DNA of 64,000 nucleotides from Arcanobacterium phocae (GCF_018913465.1 NZ_JABAPM010000005.1:1-64000), one strand, 5' to 3'. Positions 27,559 to 36,972 are shown, numbered from the stretch's first letter. The notes: generated from the letters alone by a model not told the origin. Made by a program: numbers and translations.

Positions 27559-29114
27559 TGTATGGAGCTATTTGGATTCCACAGTGGAGCGTGGCAGTTA
27601 TGGCGCATAGTAGAGGCTATGATGCGACACAACCAATCGCAGTGGTTCACGGTAAAAACGTTACTGATGTAAATGACGCGGCACATAGACAAGGTCTTAA
27701 AACTGGCATATCTGCTGCGTATGCCTCCCGTTATACAAATGTAAAAATAGTCAACGAGGATCGGGTGCTGACTAAGGGAAAATTTGATGATGTCATGGAT
27801 GTTCTTTGCGCGCATGTTCTTCATTGCGCGATCCTTGAACCTGGATTGGCTGTATTTATTGTGCCGCGGATAAGCGATAGATCTATTTTGGCAGAGACTC
27901 TTATCGGTGAGATAGCAGCAGAAACTGGGGCAGAGGCCCATATCGGTTTTGCGCCTGGGGTTTATGCATCAGTTCAAGCTGCGTATAAAGATTTAGATGT
28001 TGATACGGTATTCGACATTCTCGATGAGCGCTCAGTAGATACACTTTTATGCTCATATTTTTCGACTGAAAAGCATCATCGTATTGAAAATTTCATTGCT
28101 CTGGCGCATCTGTTAGGGCTTGAACGAATATCTGATATTCGGCGTTTAGATCGGCGCTCTTTTTTCGAAAGATTTGGCAAAACAGCGCAAGAAGTTCTTG
28201 ATCTTATCGATGGTAAAGATGTTTTTCCTCCTGCTTACACTGGTACCCAGACTGAAGTGGTAATTCACGAGTGTGAGGAACCTGTTACTCGGATAGATCA
28301 TGTTGCGTTTCTTGCGCAATCGATGGCACAAAAGTTGGTTGATCAGCTTATTCAGCGGAATGTCATAGCAGAAGAACTAGAAGTAACGATCATGATGTCT
28401 AACGGAAATCTGCAGAAGCGACATTGGCAAATACACGCGGCAGAGGTCAAGGACATATCTCAACGAGTTCGGTGGCAAATTTCTTCCTGGATACGGCAAT
28501 GGGAATCTGAGAAACAAGAACCAATGGAAGAACCTTTTGGGATTACCTCTATTATTCTACGTGCTCTTCATCTGTTGCCATCGGGTGTTGCGCAAAAACC
28601 TTTATGGGGAGACAAAAACGCCCAATACCGTGATGCGCAGCGTGCAATAGAACGGGTACGGAGCCTAATTGGAGAGTCTTCAGTTCTGACGGCTTTTCCT
28701 CGAGGCGGACGCTATCCTAGGGAGGCTTATCTGATAGAGCAATGGGGAACAAAACCAGAAGGTGACTCCCGCAACGAGTGGATCGGTCAGCTGCCTAAAC
28801 CATGGCCTACGACTTTGCTAGAAAAACCCCAAAGAATAGCGGTTAAAGATCGGTTAGGGCATGAGCTTTTGGTGGATAACGATGGCATCTTTGCCTGCGC
28901 TGAAAAATGCCAGTCGATAGACTCTTTGACCTTGCTCTATAAGGAGGACCAATTTGCGATCACAAAAATTGCTGGACCATGGATCCAATGGGAAGGATGG
29001 TGGTCTCAGGAAGAAAACTACTATCGTGCTTGGATGCAATGTGTGTCTCGCGATTTCGCTTTTTTAATATTTAGGGAAAAAGGGAGCTGGTGGTTGGATG
29101 GGATATATCAATGA
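27558..29114 (+). CDS. imuB: ImuB, catalytically inactive Y-family polymerase
   Basis: 518 aa from ATG 27558 (TGATG overlap with imuA'). It has the Y-family frame (WIPQWSVAVMAHSRGY, LEPGLAVFIVPRIS, ETGAEAHIGFAPGVYAS, LERISDIRRLDRRSFFERFG) but the catalytic acids are missing: no Asp in motif I, and no SxDE in motif III. In the family ImuB is a beta-clamp-binding adaptor rather than a polymerase. The C-terminal 150 residues form the ImuB-specific tail. Confidence 0.9.
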   Translation: MYGAIWIPQWSVAVMAHSRGYDATQPIAVVHGKNVTDVNDAAHRQGLKTGISAAYASRYTNVKIVNEDRVLTKGKFDDVMDVLCAHVLHCAILEPGLAVFIVPRISDRSILAETLIGEIAAETGAEAHIGFAPGVYASVQAAYKDLDVDTVFDILDERSVDTLLCSYFSTEKHHRIENFIALAHLLGLERISDIRRLDRRSFFERFGKTAQEVLDLIDGKDVFPPAYTGTQTEVVIHECEEPVTRIDHVAFLAQSMAQKLVDQLIQRNVIAEELEVTIMMSNGNLQKRHWQIHAAEVKDISQRVRWQISSWIRQWESEKQEPMEEPFGITSIILRALHLLPSGVAQKPLWGDKNAQYRDAQRAIERVRSLIGESSVLTAFPRGGRYPREAYLIEQWGTKPEGDSRNEWIGQLPKPWPTTLLEKPQRIAVKDRLGHELLVDNDGIFACAEKCQSIDSLTLLYKEDQFAITKIAGPWIQWEGWWSQEENYYRAWMQCVSRDFAFLIFREKGSWWLDGIYQ

Positions 29115-32100
29115 GTCAGTATGCTGAACTGCATGTTCACTCATCGTATTCTTTTCTCACTGGCGCAGCTGATCCGGAAGAATTAGTCAGGCGAGCTAAA
29201 GAACTTGATATTTCTGCGTTAGCATTGACAGATTACGATGGGTTCCCCGGAGTGATTCGCTTTGTTAATGCAGCTAAGAACCATGATATGCCTACTGTTA
29301 TTGGCTCAGAAGTTCGGCTAGAAAATGACAACTCACATTTAGTAGTTCTAGCAAAATCTGCGCATGGATATCGGTCTCTATCACATGCGATTGGCGAGTC
29401 TTTACTAGCTTCCCAGAAGAAAAGTGTAGCTACGTATGATCTACGGTCTCTCGCAAAGATAAGCGATGAGTCATGGTACGTTTTGACGGGCAGTCGCCAC
29501 AGTCATCTTTATCAGACTCTGGAAAAACGTGAAGGAATTTGGGGTAAAGAGGCCGCTTATCAATCGTTAACTAAGCTGGCAGATCTTTTCGGAAAAGAAA
29601 ATATCGTTATTGAAATGATTGCATACGGAGACCCACTAGACAGGGAACGACGTAAAATTTTACATGAGATTGCGATTCGTTCCGGGATCGCTTATACAGC
29701 AACTGGCGATGTTCATATGGCGTATCATAGGCAAAAACCATTAGCTGATGTTTTAGCGGCAACCAAGCATAATACAACGCTGGAGCAGTTGCGCCCGCAG
29801 TTATCTCCAACGCCCCAGATGCTTCGCTCGTATCAACAGATGATGTCTTTGCACCGCGACTTTCCACAAGCAGTGGAATACGCAGCTAGGTTAGGCAACG
29901 AATGCGCTTTTGATTTTTCACTCATCACGCCCAAGCTTCCATTCTTTCCAGTACCGAAAGGGCATACTGAGGAAACCTGGCTACGAGAGCTTGTCATGCG
30001 TGGAGCTAAAAAACGTTACGGCGATAATAAGGAAGCCTGGCAACTGATTGAGCACGAACTGGATGTTATTAATCAGCTCGGTTTTGCTGGCTATTTTCTT
30101 ATCGTCGATGAGATTGTTAATTTCTGCCATAATGAGGGTATTTGGTGTCAGGGGAGGGGCTCAGCAGCAAACTCTGCAGTGTGTTTTGCGTTAGGCATAA
30201 CCGCTGTTGATGCGGTTAAACATAAAATGCTTTTCGAACGATTTCTCTCTCCGGACAGGCAAGAACCCCCAGATATCGATGTAGATATTGAGGCTGGTCA
30301 ACGTGAAAAAGTTATTCAACATATCTATCAGCGCTATGGACGCAGGTATGCTGCGCAAGTATCGAATGTTATTACGTATCGTCAAAAATCCGCGCTACGT
30401 GATTCGGCTCGTGCGTTAGGTTATGGAGTTATTGATATAACTCGCTGGAGCAGCGGAAAAAATAAGGAAGATCTGTCTGCAGCGATACCACAGGAAGTCA
30501 GCTATATTTCACGGCAGATGGAAGATTTGCCCCGGCATTTGGGTATTCATTCTGGCGGAATGGTGTTGTGCGATAGACCGATACTTGATGTTTGCCCAGT
30601 TGAATGGGCTACGAAGGCTGGGCGTACAGTAGTGCAGTGGGATAAAGAGTCTTGTGCAGACGCCGGATTAGTTAAATTCGATCTGCTAGGACTTGGAATG
30701 CTCACCGCTTTGCGGATTGCGTTTACCCAAATACAGCAACAAAAAGTGTATGGTACCAACGGTGAGCCTATCGGCCTACACAATATTGCTCAGGATGATC
30801 CACGTGTCTATGATCTTCTATGCGCTGCCGATACTGTAGGGGTGTTTCAAGTAGAATCGCGAGCGCAGATGGCAACCTTGCCGCGGTTACGGCCCCGTAC
30901 TTTTTATGACATTGTTATTGAGGTGGCATTAGTTCGGCCAGGCCCTATTCAAGGCGGAAGTATTCATCCGTATATTGCGCGGCGTCGTGGTCGAGAAAAA
31001 GTTACTTATGCCCATCCACTATTACGTCCAGCGTTAGAAAAAACACTTGGAATACCGCTGTTTCAAGAACAGCTCATGCGAATCGCAATAGACACGGCAG
31101 GTTTTACTCCGGCACAAGCTGATGAGCTACGTAAGGCAATGAGTGCTAAGCGGAGCCACGAACGTATTGCTCAGCTTCGCGATCAGCTTATACAAGGAAT
31201 GCGCCGCCGAGGGATTGATAGTCAAACTGCGGAAGAAATTTTCCATAAATTTGATGCGTTTGCTGATTTTGGTTTCCCAGAATCGCACGCATTTTCGTTT
31301 GCGTATCTTGTCTATGCAAGTGCATGGCTGAAAGTCTATTATCCAGAGCACTTTTATGCTGCACTACTTCGTTCTCAGCCATTAGGATTTTATTCGCCGC
31401 AATCGCTGGTGGCTGATGCACGCTTGCATAGTATTAATATCTTGCCAGTAGACGTTTCATTTTCTGCTGAGTATTCTACTGTGCAAAAGTATGACGGAAC
31501 GTTAATCAGTGGTGACCAAAAGCGAACTGAACTAGTAAATAATCATCCCGATAGTGGGGTCAGGCTAGGTCTCGAACATATTTCCGGGTTAGGAAAGGCT
31601 AGTACTCGTATTATTCAGGCTCGCAAGGAACAACCCTTCACATCTCTAGCTGATTTGTCTTATCGTGCAGAATTGTCGGCAGAAAATATTGAATTATTAG
31701 CGTCTGCAGGAGCATTAGCTTCATTAGGGATAACTCGTAGAGAAGGAATATGGGCAGCCGAAAGCAGCGCTTTTTCTGGACTGCGAAGTACCCATTGGTT
31801 TCAACCTACTATTCCTGGAACTGAAACTGGGATAGATACTAAAGGCTTGCCTCGTATGTCGAGTACAGATGAGTTAGTCGCAGACTTTATATCTACTGGA
31901 ATAACGCCATTCAGCCATCCAATAGAAATTTATCGAAAAGAACTAGAAGAAACTGGCATTGTGACGATTAGCAGAGCGGTTCAACAGCCTGTGGGGACTC
32001 GAATTTATATAGCGGGATGCATAACCCACCGGCAACGACCACGTACTGCTCATGGGGTAACCTTCATTTCTCTCGAAGATGAGACAGGAATGATAAATGT

Positions 32101-32266
32101 TGTGTGCTCAAAGGGCTTTTGGGCTGCATACAAAGACCACCTGAACAGTAACATAGTTGTTATTCGAGGCGTACTTGAAGGACAAGACGGTGCGGTAAAT
32201 TTTCTTGCAGATAAAGCTGAAAAACTCCACGCGTTTGTGCCCTTTAAATCAAGGAATTTTCGATAA
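29111..32266 (+). CDS. dnaE2: Error-prone DNA polymerase DnaE2 (ImuC)
   Basis: 1051 aa from ATG 29111, overlapping the imuB stop (ATGA). PHP domain at the N-terminus (AELHVHSSYSFLTGAADPEELV), polymerase palm with PDIDVDIE carrying two catalytic Asp, helix-hairpin-helix (LEHISGLGKASTRI) and a C-terminal OB fold (GTRIYIAGCITHRQRPRTA). Family III alpha-subunit paralogue responsible for damage-induced mutagenesis in mycobacteria. Completes the SOS-controlled cassette. Confidence 0.95.
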   Translation: MSQYAELHVHSSYSFLTGAADPEELVRRAKELDISALALTDYDGFPGVIRFVNAAKNHDMPTVIGSEVRLENDNSHLVVLAKSAHGYRSLSHAIGESLLASQKKSVATYDLRSLAKISDESWYVLTGSRHSHLYQTLEKREGIWGKEAAYQSLTKLADLFGKENIVIEMIAYGDPLDRERRKILHEIAIRSGIAYTATGDVHMAYHRQKPLADVLAATKHNTTLEQLRPQLSPTPQMLRSYQQMMSLHRDFPQAVEYAARLGNECAFDFSLITPKLPFFPVPKGHTEETWLRELVMRGAKKRYGDNKEAWQLIEHELDVINQLGFAGYFLIVDEIVNFCHNEGIWCQGRGSAANSAVCFALGITAVDAVKHKMLFERFLSPDRQEPPDIDVDIEAGQREKVIQHIYQRYGRRYAAQVSNVITYRQKSALRDSARALGYGVIDITRWSSGKNKEDLSAAIPQEVSYISRQMEDLPRHLGIHSGGMVLCDRPILDVCPVEWATKAGRTVVQWDKESCADAGLVKFDLLGLGMLTALRIAFTQIQQQKVYGTNGEPIGLHNIAQDDPRVYDLLCAADTVGVFQVESRAQMATLPRLRPRTFYDIVIEVALVRPGPIQGGSIHPYIARRRGREKVTYAHPLLRPALEKTLGIPLFQEQLMRIAIDTAGFTPAQADELRKAMSAKRSHERIAQLRDQLIQGMRRRGIDSQTAEEIFHKFDAFADFGFPESHAFSFAYLVYASAWLKVYYPEHFYAALLRSQPLGFYSPQSLVADARLHSINILPVDVSFSAEYSTVQKYDGTLISGDQKRTELVNNHPDSGVRLGLEHISGLGKASTRIIQARKEQPFTSLADLSYRAELSAENIELLASAGALASLGITRREGIWAAESSAFSGLRSTHWFQPTIPGTETGIDTKGLPRMSSTDELVADFISTGITPFSHPIEIYRKELEETGIVTISRAVQQPVGTRIYIAGCITHRQRPRTAHGVTFISLEDETGMINVVCSKGFWAAYKDHLNSNIVVIRGVLEGQDGAVNFLADKAEKLHAFVPFKSRNFR

Positions 32267-32347
32267 TAATTGACTAAAAATTATACTCAAACAGTAAAAG
32301 GTGAACTCACACGATAAGATAAAAGCTGTTCAGGAAGGGCAGGAAAC

Positions 32348-32809
32348 ATGGGGAAATTTAAAAAGCTCATTCGTGTTGCAGCGGTTGTTGGCCCAACGGT
32401 TGTGAAGCTGGTTCAAACATACGGGCCACAGATTCGTCAATTGATAAACTCTAATCCGGAATATTTCAATGTTTTTAAACAACGATTAGGCGTTTTGGCC
32501 TCAAGTAATGGTCGAGCTCTTAAACACTTGGCGGATCGAGTAGACGTCCTTCGCGAACAAGCTGCTTACCTATACGGGGCTGCGAATAAGGTTGATACCG
32601 CCCAACAGGCTGCACAGTGGCGCGATGAATTAGAAAACATTGCCAAAGCAATTCCTGTTCTCCATCAGCTTGATCGTAGTAAACGCAAGAAAACACGTAA
32701 AAATCTGGAACAACATGTCGATGATCTTGCGTACAAGATTGTGCAGGCAACACTTGAGGATGATATCGAAGACGCAGAAATCGTCACCGATACTAAGCGA
32801 GACGAGTAG
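32348..32809 (+). CDS. Hypothetical helical protein
   Basis: 153 aa, not recognised. A short hydrophobic start (LIRVAAVVGPTVVKLVQTYGP) is followed by an all-helical, charged body and an acidic tail (LEDDIEDAEIVTDTKRDE). AGGAAGGGCAGG lies before ATG 32348. TAAGAT at 32315-32320 could be a -10 box. It is 81 bases after dnaE2 and could be read through from that operon, but a shared role is unproven. Confidence 0.75.
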   Translation: MGKFKKLIRVAAVVGPTVVKLVQTYGPQIRQLINSNPEYFNVFKQRLGVLASSNGRALKHLADRVDVLREQAAYLYGAANKVDTAQQAAQWRDELENIAKAIPVLHQLDRSKRKKTRKNLEQHVDDLAYKIVQATLEDDIEDAEIVTDTKRDE

Positions 32810-32866
32810 ACCGCAATCGTTAAACAAAGCTGTACTCTGTACCGGTTTAGATAAGTTGGGATCAAG

Positions 32867-32903
32867 ATTCAGTCCTATGCAATGACACTGCATAGGACTG
32901 AAT
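32867..32903. terminator. Bidirectional terminator
   Basis: ATTCAGTCCTATGCA (32867-32881) pairs perfectly with TGCATAGGACTGAAT (32889-32903) around a seven-base loop, between the convergent hypothetical and MazG-like genes. Confidence 0.8.
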
Positions 32904-32969
32904 TATCTTGAGTTTGTTTACACTCCGGCGTATCAGATAGCGAATCTTGTACGCTTACGCGGAGGCCTG

Positions 32970-33443
32970 TTAGCTTTCAAATCCAAGTGCTCTAGCGATG
33001 CGTGGCGGAAAATAGTCTGGTCCTTTCAGTACTTTCCCGTCTTCTCGGAAGATAGGCTCGCCATCGGCCCCAAGTTTAGACAAATTTGATGCTTGAATTT
33101 CTTCGAGTACTTTAGGCAACGGAATACCTAGTTCGAGGGCCATACCGTAGATGACGTAAACGAGATCGCCAAGAGCGTCTGCAACTTCGATTGTGTCACG
33201 GGACAGATCATCGTGGGACTGAGCGCATGCCCAAGCGCTTTCAATATCGGAGCGAGCTTGCTTCCCATAAACGGCACCTACTAATTCACTAAATTCTTCG
33301 GCGATCAAAGCCAAGCGCATATGCACGCGTTCACGATCTGCATTTGGTGCGTCATCAACGATTGGAAGATGATAAACCTCGTGGAACTGCCGAACGAGGT
33401 CTTCTGGTCGGTGTGGATCTGGCATTAGGTTTTTAGAAGTCAT
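32970..33443 (-). CDS. MazG-like nucleoside triphosphate pyrophosphohydrolase
   Basis: 157 aa all-alpha NTP pyrophosphatase. The metal-binding acids are in LALIAEEFSELVGAVYG and in IEVADALGDLVYVIYG. The C-terminal LSKLGADGEPIFREDGKVLKGPDYFPP is common to a housecleaning NTPase group. ATG 33443 lies seven bases after TAAGGT (33455-33450), so the transcript is probably leaderless. Substrate uncertain. Confidence 0.88.
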   Translation of the reverse strand: MTSKNLMPDPHRPEDLVRQFHEVYHLPIVDDAPNADRERVHMRLALIAEEFSELVGAVYGKQARSDIESAWACAQSHDDLSRDTIEVADALGDLVYVIYGMALELGIPLPKVLEEIQASNLSKLGADGEPIFREDGKVLKGPDYFPPRIARALGFES

Positions 33444-33623
33444 ACATCAACCTTATATGTACTCCCAGATTTTCGCTAACAAGGTCAAAAGTGGAACCAA
33501 AAGCGGATAGTATTTCAGATCACACCAAAAATAGCATCGATATTTTGCATCTTGGCTCTGGGAATGATAAATTTTAATCCGTCGCTTGAGGCAAGGCTTC
33601 TTGGAGCTGAGTTTCAACCACCT

Positions 33624-33708
33624 GCGCGGGTGGCGGAATAGGCAGACGCGCTAGCTTGAGGTGCTAGTCCACGTATAGTGGGTGGGGGTTCAAGTCCCCC
33701 TCCGCGCA
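33624..33708 (+). tRNA. tRNA-Leu (anticodon GAG)
   Basis: 85-nt class II tRNA. Acceptor GCGCGGG pairs with TCCGCGC; anticodon stem CTAGC/GCTAG encloses TTGAGGT with GAG at 33658-33660; long variable arm present; T-loop GTTCAAG. The CCA end is not encoded. Confidence 0.96.
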
Positions 33709-33713
33709 CAGAC

Positions 33714-33747
33714 AAGGTCTCATCTGATTTTTCGGATGAGACCTTTT
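33714..33747 (+). terminator. Terminator after tRNA-Leu(GAG)
   Basis: AAGGTCTCATC at 33714-33724 pairs with GATGAGACCTT at 33735-33745 and is followed by TT, six bases after the tRNA. Confidence 0.8.
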
Positions 33748-33797
33748 CATTATCCCGTTAGCATTGCTAATCATTGTATACAAAGTGAGGCTTGTCC

Positions 33798-34670
33798 GTG
33801 GATATCAAACTTGGCCTTATTGGGGATCCAATCTCGCATTCGTTATCGCCAGCTATTCATTCGCGTTCGCTATTAACTCTTGGCATTCACGCCTCATATC
33901 AGCTGCTGCCATTTGGGCGTTCTGAACTCGCAGCAACGTTGGATCGACTAGCTGACGATGGGTATACCGGAATTAACGTAACAATGCCGTATAAACGTGA
34001 TGTCATCGAGTATCTTGATGTTATAACTCCATCGGCTGCGTTGGCTCAGTCGGTCAACACGATTCTGTTTGATCAGGATAAAAAGATTGGACATTCGACT
34101 GACGGTATGGGAATGCTCTATCCGTTGATAAAGGCAGGTTATGATCTTAGTGCAGCGAGCGTTGCGGTAATCGGTTCTGGGGGAGCTGGCACAGCAGTTG
34201 TTCTGGCGGCAGCAGAATACGGGGCAGGCGCGATTACACTCCTTAACCGGGAAGGCGCTGGGCTGCGTAGAGCTCGCGAACTGGCTGATCGTATTGCTAG
34301 TCAGCAACCGCAACTTGCGACCCCTCAAATAGACGTGTGTTCTATGGTCTCCCCAACGGCTCAGGATGTTATTTCTCGAAGCGATATCGTATTGAACTGT
34401 ACATCAGTTGGTATGGCGCCGGCACATACAGGGGTTTCTCCTATCCCGCATGATTGGATTCGTAGCAACCATGTTGTTGCAGACGCGGTCTACTTTCCAC
34501 GTCGTACTCAGCTAGTCCAAGATGCACTGACTGTACAAGCTACCGTCTTTGACGGGGTACACATGCTGGTGTCGCAAGCACTTCTTGCCGAAGAATTTTG
34601 GCTCGGAAGGAAGCTTTCGGCTACACATTTCAATCACATCATGGATGAATCTGAGCATTTTTCTCATTGA
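33798..34670 (+). CDS. aroE: Shikimate dehydrogenase
   Basis: 290 aa, NADP-dependent reduction of 3-dehydroshikimate. Substrate loop GLIGDPISHSLSPAIHS, catalytic Lys in GINVTMPYKRDV, nucleotide motif GSGGAGTAVVLAAAEYGA and C-terminal FDGVHMLVSQA are intact. GTG 33798 is chosen because AAAGTGAGG lies seven bases before; TTG 33792 would be too close to it. Confidence 0.94.
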   Translation: MDIKLGLIGDPISHSLSPAIHSRSLLTLGIHASYQLLPFGRSELAATLDRLADDGYTGINVTMPYKRDVIEYLDVITPSAALAQSVNTILFDQDKKIGHSTDGMGMLYPLIKAGYDLSAASVAVIGSGGAGTAVVLAAAEYGAGAITLLNREGAGLRRARELADRIASQQPQLATPQIDVCSMVSPTAQDVISRSDIVLNCTSVGMAPAHTGVSPIPHDWIRSNHVVADAVYFPRRTQLVQDALTVQATVFDGVHMLVSQALLAEEFWLGRKLSATHFNHIMDESEHFSH

Positions 34671-34707
34671 GGTTTGTTATTTGAGTGAAGAGAGATAGGC
34701 TTAACGT

Positions 34708-35064
34708 ATGGCTACTGATCCACGTCTTGCTTTCGAAAAACTGCGGTTAGCTCTTGATGAGTTCCACGCTGCTGCTGTCACCTATCGGGATGCCGATGCA
34801 CCTGAGGTTATGCGTTATGCTAATAGACTTGCAGACGCGTACATCATGTATGACGATTCGTTGTTCACCCATTATGGTATTGAAGCGCCGTTTGATACTT
34901 TCGATGAAGACGATTTCTATGACGACGACTTAGATGACGTGGACGATGACGATGATTTTGACGACGACGATTTCGATGATGAGGAAGACGATTTCGACGA
35001 CGACGATGACGACCTTGATGACTACGACGAAGACGATGAGGACGATGAGGACGAAGAATTGTAA
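34708..35064 (+). CDS. Small protein with extreme Asp/Glu-rich C-terminus
   Basis: 118 aa, unrecognised. Residues 1-68 are a mixed helical domain (PRLAFEKLRLALDEFHAAAVTYRDADAPEVMRYANRLADAYIMYDDSLF); residues 69-118 are almost only Asp and Glu with a few aromatic residues. TAGGCT at 34696-34701 ends seven bases before ATG 34708, so it is probably leaderless, which supports the gene being real. An acidic tail could mimic nucleic acid or bind cations or basic proteins (speculative). Confidence 0.75.
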   Translation: MATDPRLAFEKLRLALDEFHAAAVTYRDADAPEVMRYANRLADAYIMYDDSLFTHYGIEAPFDTFDEDDFYDDDLDDVDDDDDFDDDDFDDEEDDFDDDDDDLDDYDEDDEDDEDEEL

Positions 35065-35090
35065 CTCTTCGTTAATATAAAATTCTTAAC

Positions 35091-35127
35091 CATGTGCGGG
35101 AGCTAAAATCTGAGGCTCCCGCACATG
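35091..35127. terminator. Bidirectional terminator
   Basis: CATGTGCGGGAGC (35091-35103) pairs perfectly with GCTCCCGCACATG (35115-35127), followed by TGTTTTA, between the Asp-rich gene and the convergent aldo-keto reductase homologue. Confidence 0.85.
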
Positions 35128-35131
35128 TGTT

Positions 35132-36073
35132 TTATGCAGTAACTTCGCTCAAAACATCAGCAACCTGTGCTGGGAGCGGACTTAGATCTAATGCCAGAAG
35201 CTGATCGAACTGTGCCACTGTGCGGGCACCTGACAGAACGCTTGCCACATGCTTTTGCGCTAGCAGCCACGCCAACGACACATCTGATGGGGTTCGCCCA
35301 AGACCATCAGCTGCCTTAACGACAGCTTCAACTAGACGTCGCGATTCGGCATCAAGATAGCGGTCTACTGTTGCCGATAGATGCTCAGTAGCTGCCCGCG
35401 AGGTGGCCGGAATTGTCCGGCGGTACTTTCCAGTTAATACTCCGCCAGCCAGCGGTGATTGAGCAATGATGCCGAGCCCAAAGGCGTTGGCAACAGCCGT
35501 GACATCTTCTTCTATCACGCGGTTGAGCAAGGAGTAATCAGCATTGATGCTCGTGAGCTCCGGAAGGTGCATGTCGGTAAGGTACTGGCTTATACGGGCA
35601 ATCTCCCAAGCTGGATGGTTAGCTAATCCAAGATATCGGGTTTTCCCGTCGCACACCATAGAGGCTAAGGTATCGATGACTTCTCGGAATGGAACATCCG
35701 GAGCCGGAGCAGCCAAAGACACGATATCAACGTGGTCGGTACCAAGCTCGCTGAGGACGTGGTCTAAGGATCGTAGTAGGCCGCTACGCGAAGGATCATG
35801 ATTAACACGGCCGTCTTCTATTGCTAGACCGAGGTGTACGGAGATTATGACGTCGTCGCGATCAATATTTCCCTGAAGTATGTGCCCAAGTACGCTAACG
35901 GCGAGTCCTTCGCCGTAGAGAGGGGAGATGTCAATAAGATTGCCCCCGGCATCCAGCAATGCTTGGGACATCAGCGCTGCGTCGTCGTATTCGGTGTCTC
36001 GTCCCCAGGTAAGAGTGCCGAGCCCGATGTGGCCTACGTGTAATCCAGAAAGTCCAACCTTGTTCTTCTTCAC
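35132..36073 (-). CDS. Aldo-keto reductase homologue with a degenerate active site
   Basis: 313 aa TIM barrel. Start (HVGHIGLGTLTWG), D48 and Y53 (LIDISPLYGEG) and the cofactor end (IIAQSPLAGGVLTGKYR) are present. Of the AKR tetrad Asp-Tyr-Lys-His, the Lys position reads H80 (IISVHLG instead of a TK motif) and the His position reads A121 (SLAAPAPD instead of LHRPDP). It may bind NADPH without normal catalysis. GTG 36073 is eight bases after TAGGCT (36086-36081). Divergent from uppP. Confidence 0.8.
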   Translation of the reverse strand: MKKNKVGLSGLHVGHIGLGTLTWGRDTEYDDAALMSQALLDAGGNLIDISPLYGEGLAVSVLGHILQGNIDRDDVIISVHLGLAIEDGRVNHDPSRSGLLRSLDHVLSELGTDHVDIVSLAAPAPDVPFREVIDTLASMVCDGKTRYLGLANHPAWEIARISQYLTDMHLPELTSINADYSLLNRVIEEDVTAVANAFGLGIIAQSPLAGGVLTGKYRRTIPATSRAATEHLSATVDRYLDAESRRLVEAVVKAADGLGRTPSDVSLAWLLAQKHVASVLSGARTVAQFDQLLALDLSPLPAQVADVLSEVTA

Positions 36074-36119
36074 ATGTGTCAGCCTAATAGACTTTCGTGG
36101 CGAGCGGTAATGTTGACAC

Positions 36120-36962
36120 GTGGGTATTTTTGAAGCAATTATTTTAGGTATCGTGCAGGGGCTGACAGAGTTCTTGCCAATTTCGTCCTCTGCGCACTTG
36201 CGTATCGTCGGCGATTTGTTCCCCGGCCTTGGCGATCCAGGGGTTACGTTTACTGCGGTGACTCAAATCGGAACCGAAACCGCAGTCATTCTATATTTCT
36301 GGAAAGATATTGTCCGCTTTATTAGCGCGTGGTTCCAAGCCTTGCCGTTCGGCCCGTGGAAAAACAGAGTCGCACGGACACATCCAGATGTCCGGCTAGG
36401 GTGGATCGTCATTTTAGGAACGATGCCGATTGTTGTTTTAGGCCTGTTGCTGGAAGATGCGATTGACTCAGTTTTCCGAAATATGTATCTTACTGCGTTG
36501 ATGCTGGCCCTATTTGCCTTATTCCTAGGACTTGCTGATCGATTCTCCAAACGACGGCTTGCTTTAACAGATATGTCGTTGCGTGACGGAATCGTCTTGG
36601 GCTTTGCACAAGCCATGGCGCTTGTCCCCGGCGTATCACGCTCTGGTGGAACCATTACAGTCGGTTTGCTTTTGGGGTACACCCGCAGTGCTGCTGCGAG
36701 AGTTTCGTTCTTGCTTGCCATTCCAGCGATTCTTGGTTCTGGTTTTTATCGTCTTTTTTCCGACGACGGAACCGGCCCGCAAGTCTCCGCAATGCCGTTA
36801 CTGATCGCAACGGTAACTGCGTTCGCAGTGGGATATGCTGTCATCGTATGGTTCTTACGGCTTGTTGAAACAAACTCGTATATGCCGTTCGTCGTTTATC
36901 GGCTAGTGTTGTCAGGGGCTGTGGTTGTTCTCCTCAGCCAAGGTTTACTGCACGTCTACTAA
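36120..36962 (+). CDS. uppP: Undecaprenyl-diphosphatase UppP (BacA)
   Basis: 280 aa integral membrane protein that recycles undecaprenyl diphosphate for cell wall synthesis and gives bacitracin tolerance. Family motifs VQGLTEFLPISSSAHL and PGVSRSGGT are present. GTG 36120 lies seven bases after TAATGT (36108-36113), so it is leaderless by this criterion; there is no Shine-Dalgarno sequence. Confidence 0.96.
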   Translation: MGIFEAIILGIVQGLTEFLPISSSAHLRIVGDLFPGLGDPGVTFTAVTQIGTETAVILYFWKDIVRFISAWFQALPFGPWKNRVARTHPDVRLGWIVILGTMPIVVLGLLLEDAIDSVFRNMYLTALMLALFALFLGLADRFSKRRLALTDMSLRDGIVLGFAQAMALVPGVSRSGGTITVGLLLGYTRSAAARVSFLLAIPAILGSGFYRLFSDDGTGPQVSAMPLLIATVTAFAVGYAVIVWFLRLVETNSYMPFVVYRLVLSGAVVVLLSQGLLHVY

Positions 36963-36972
36963 GGAGAACCAG

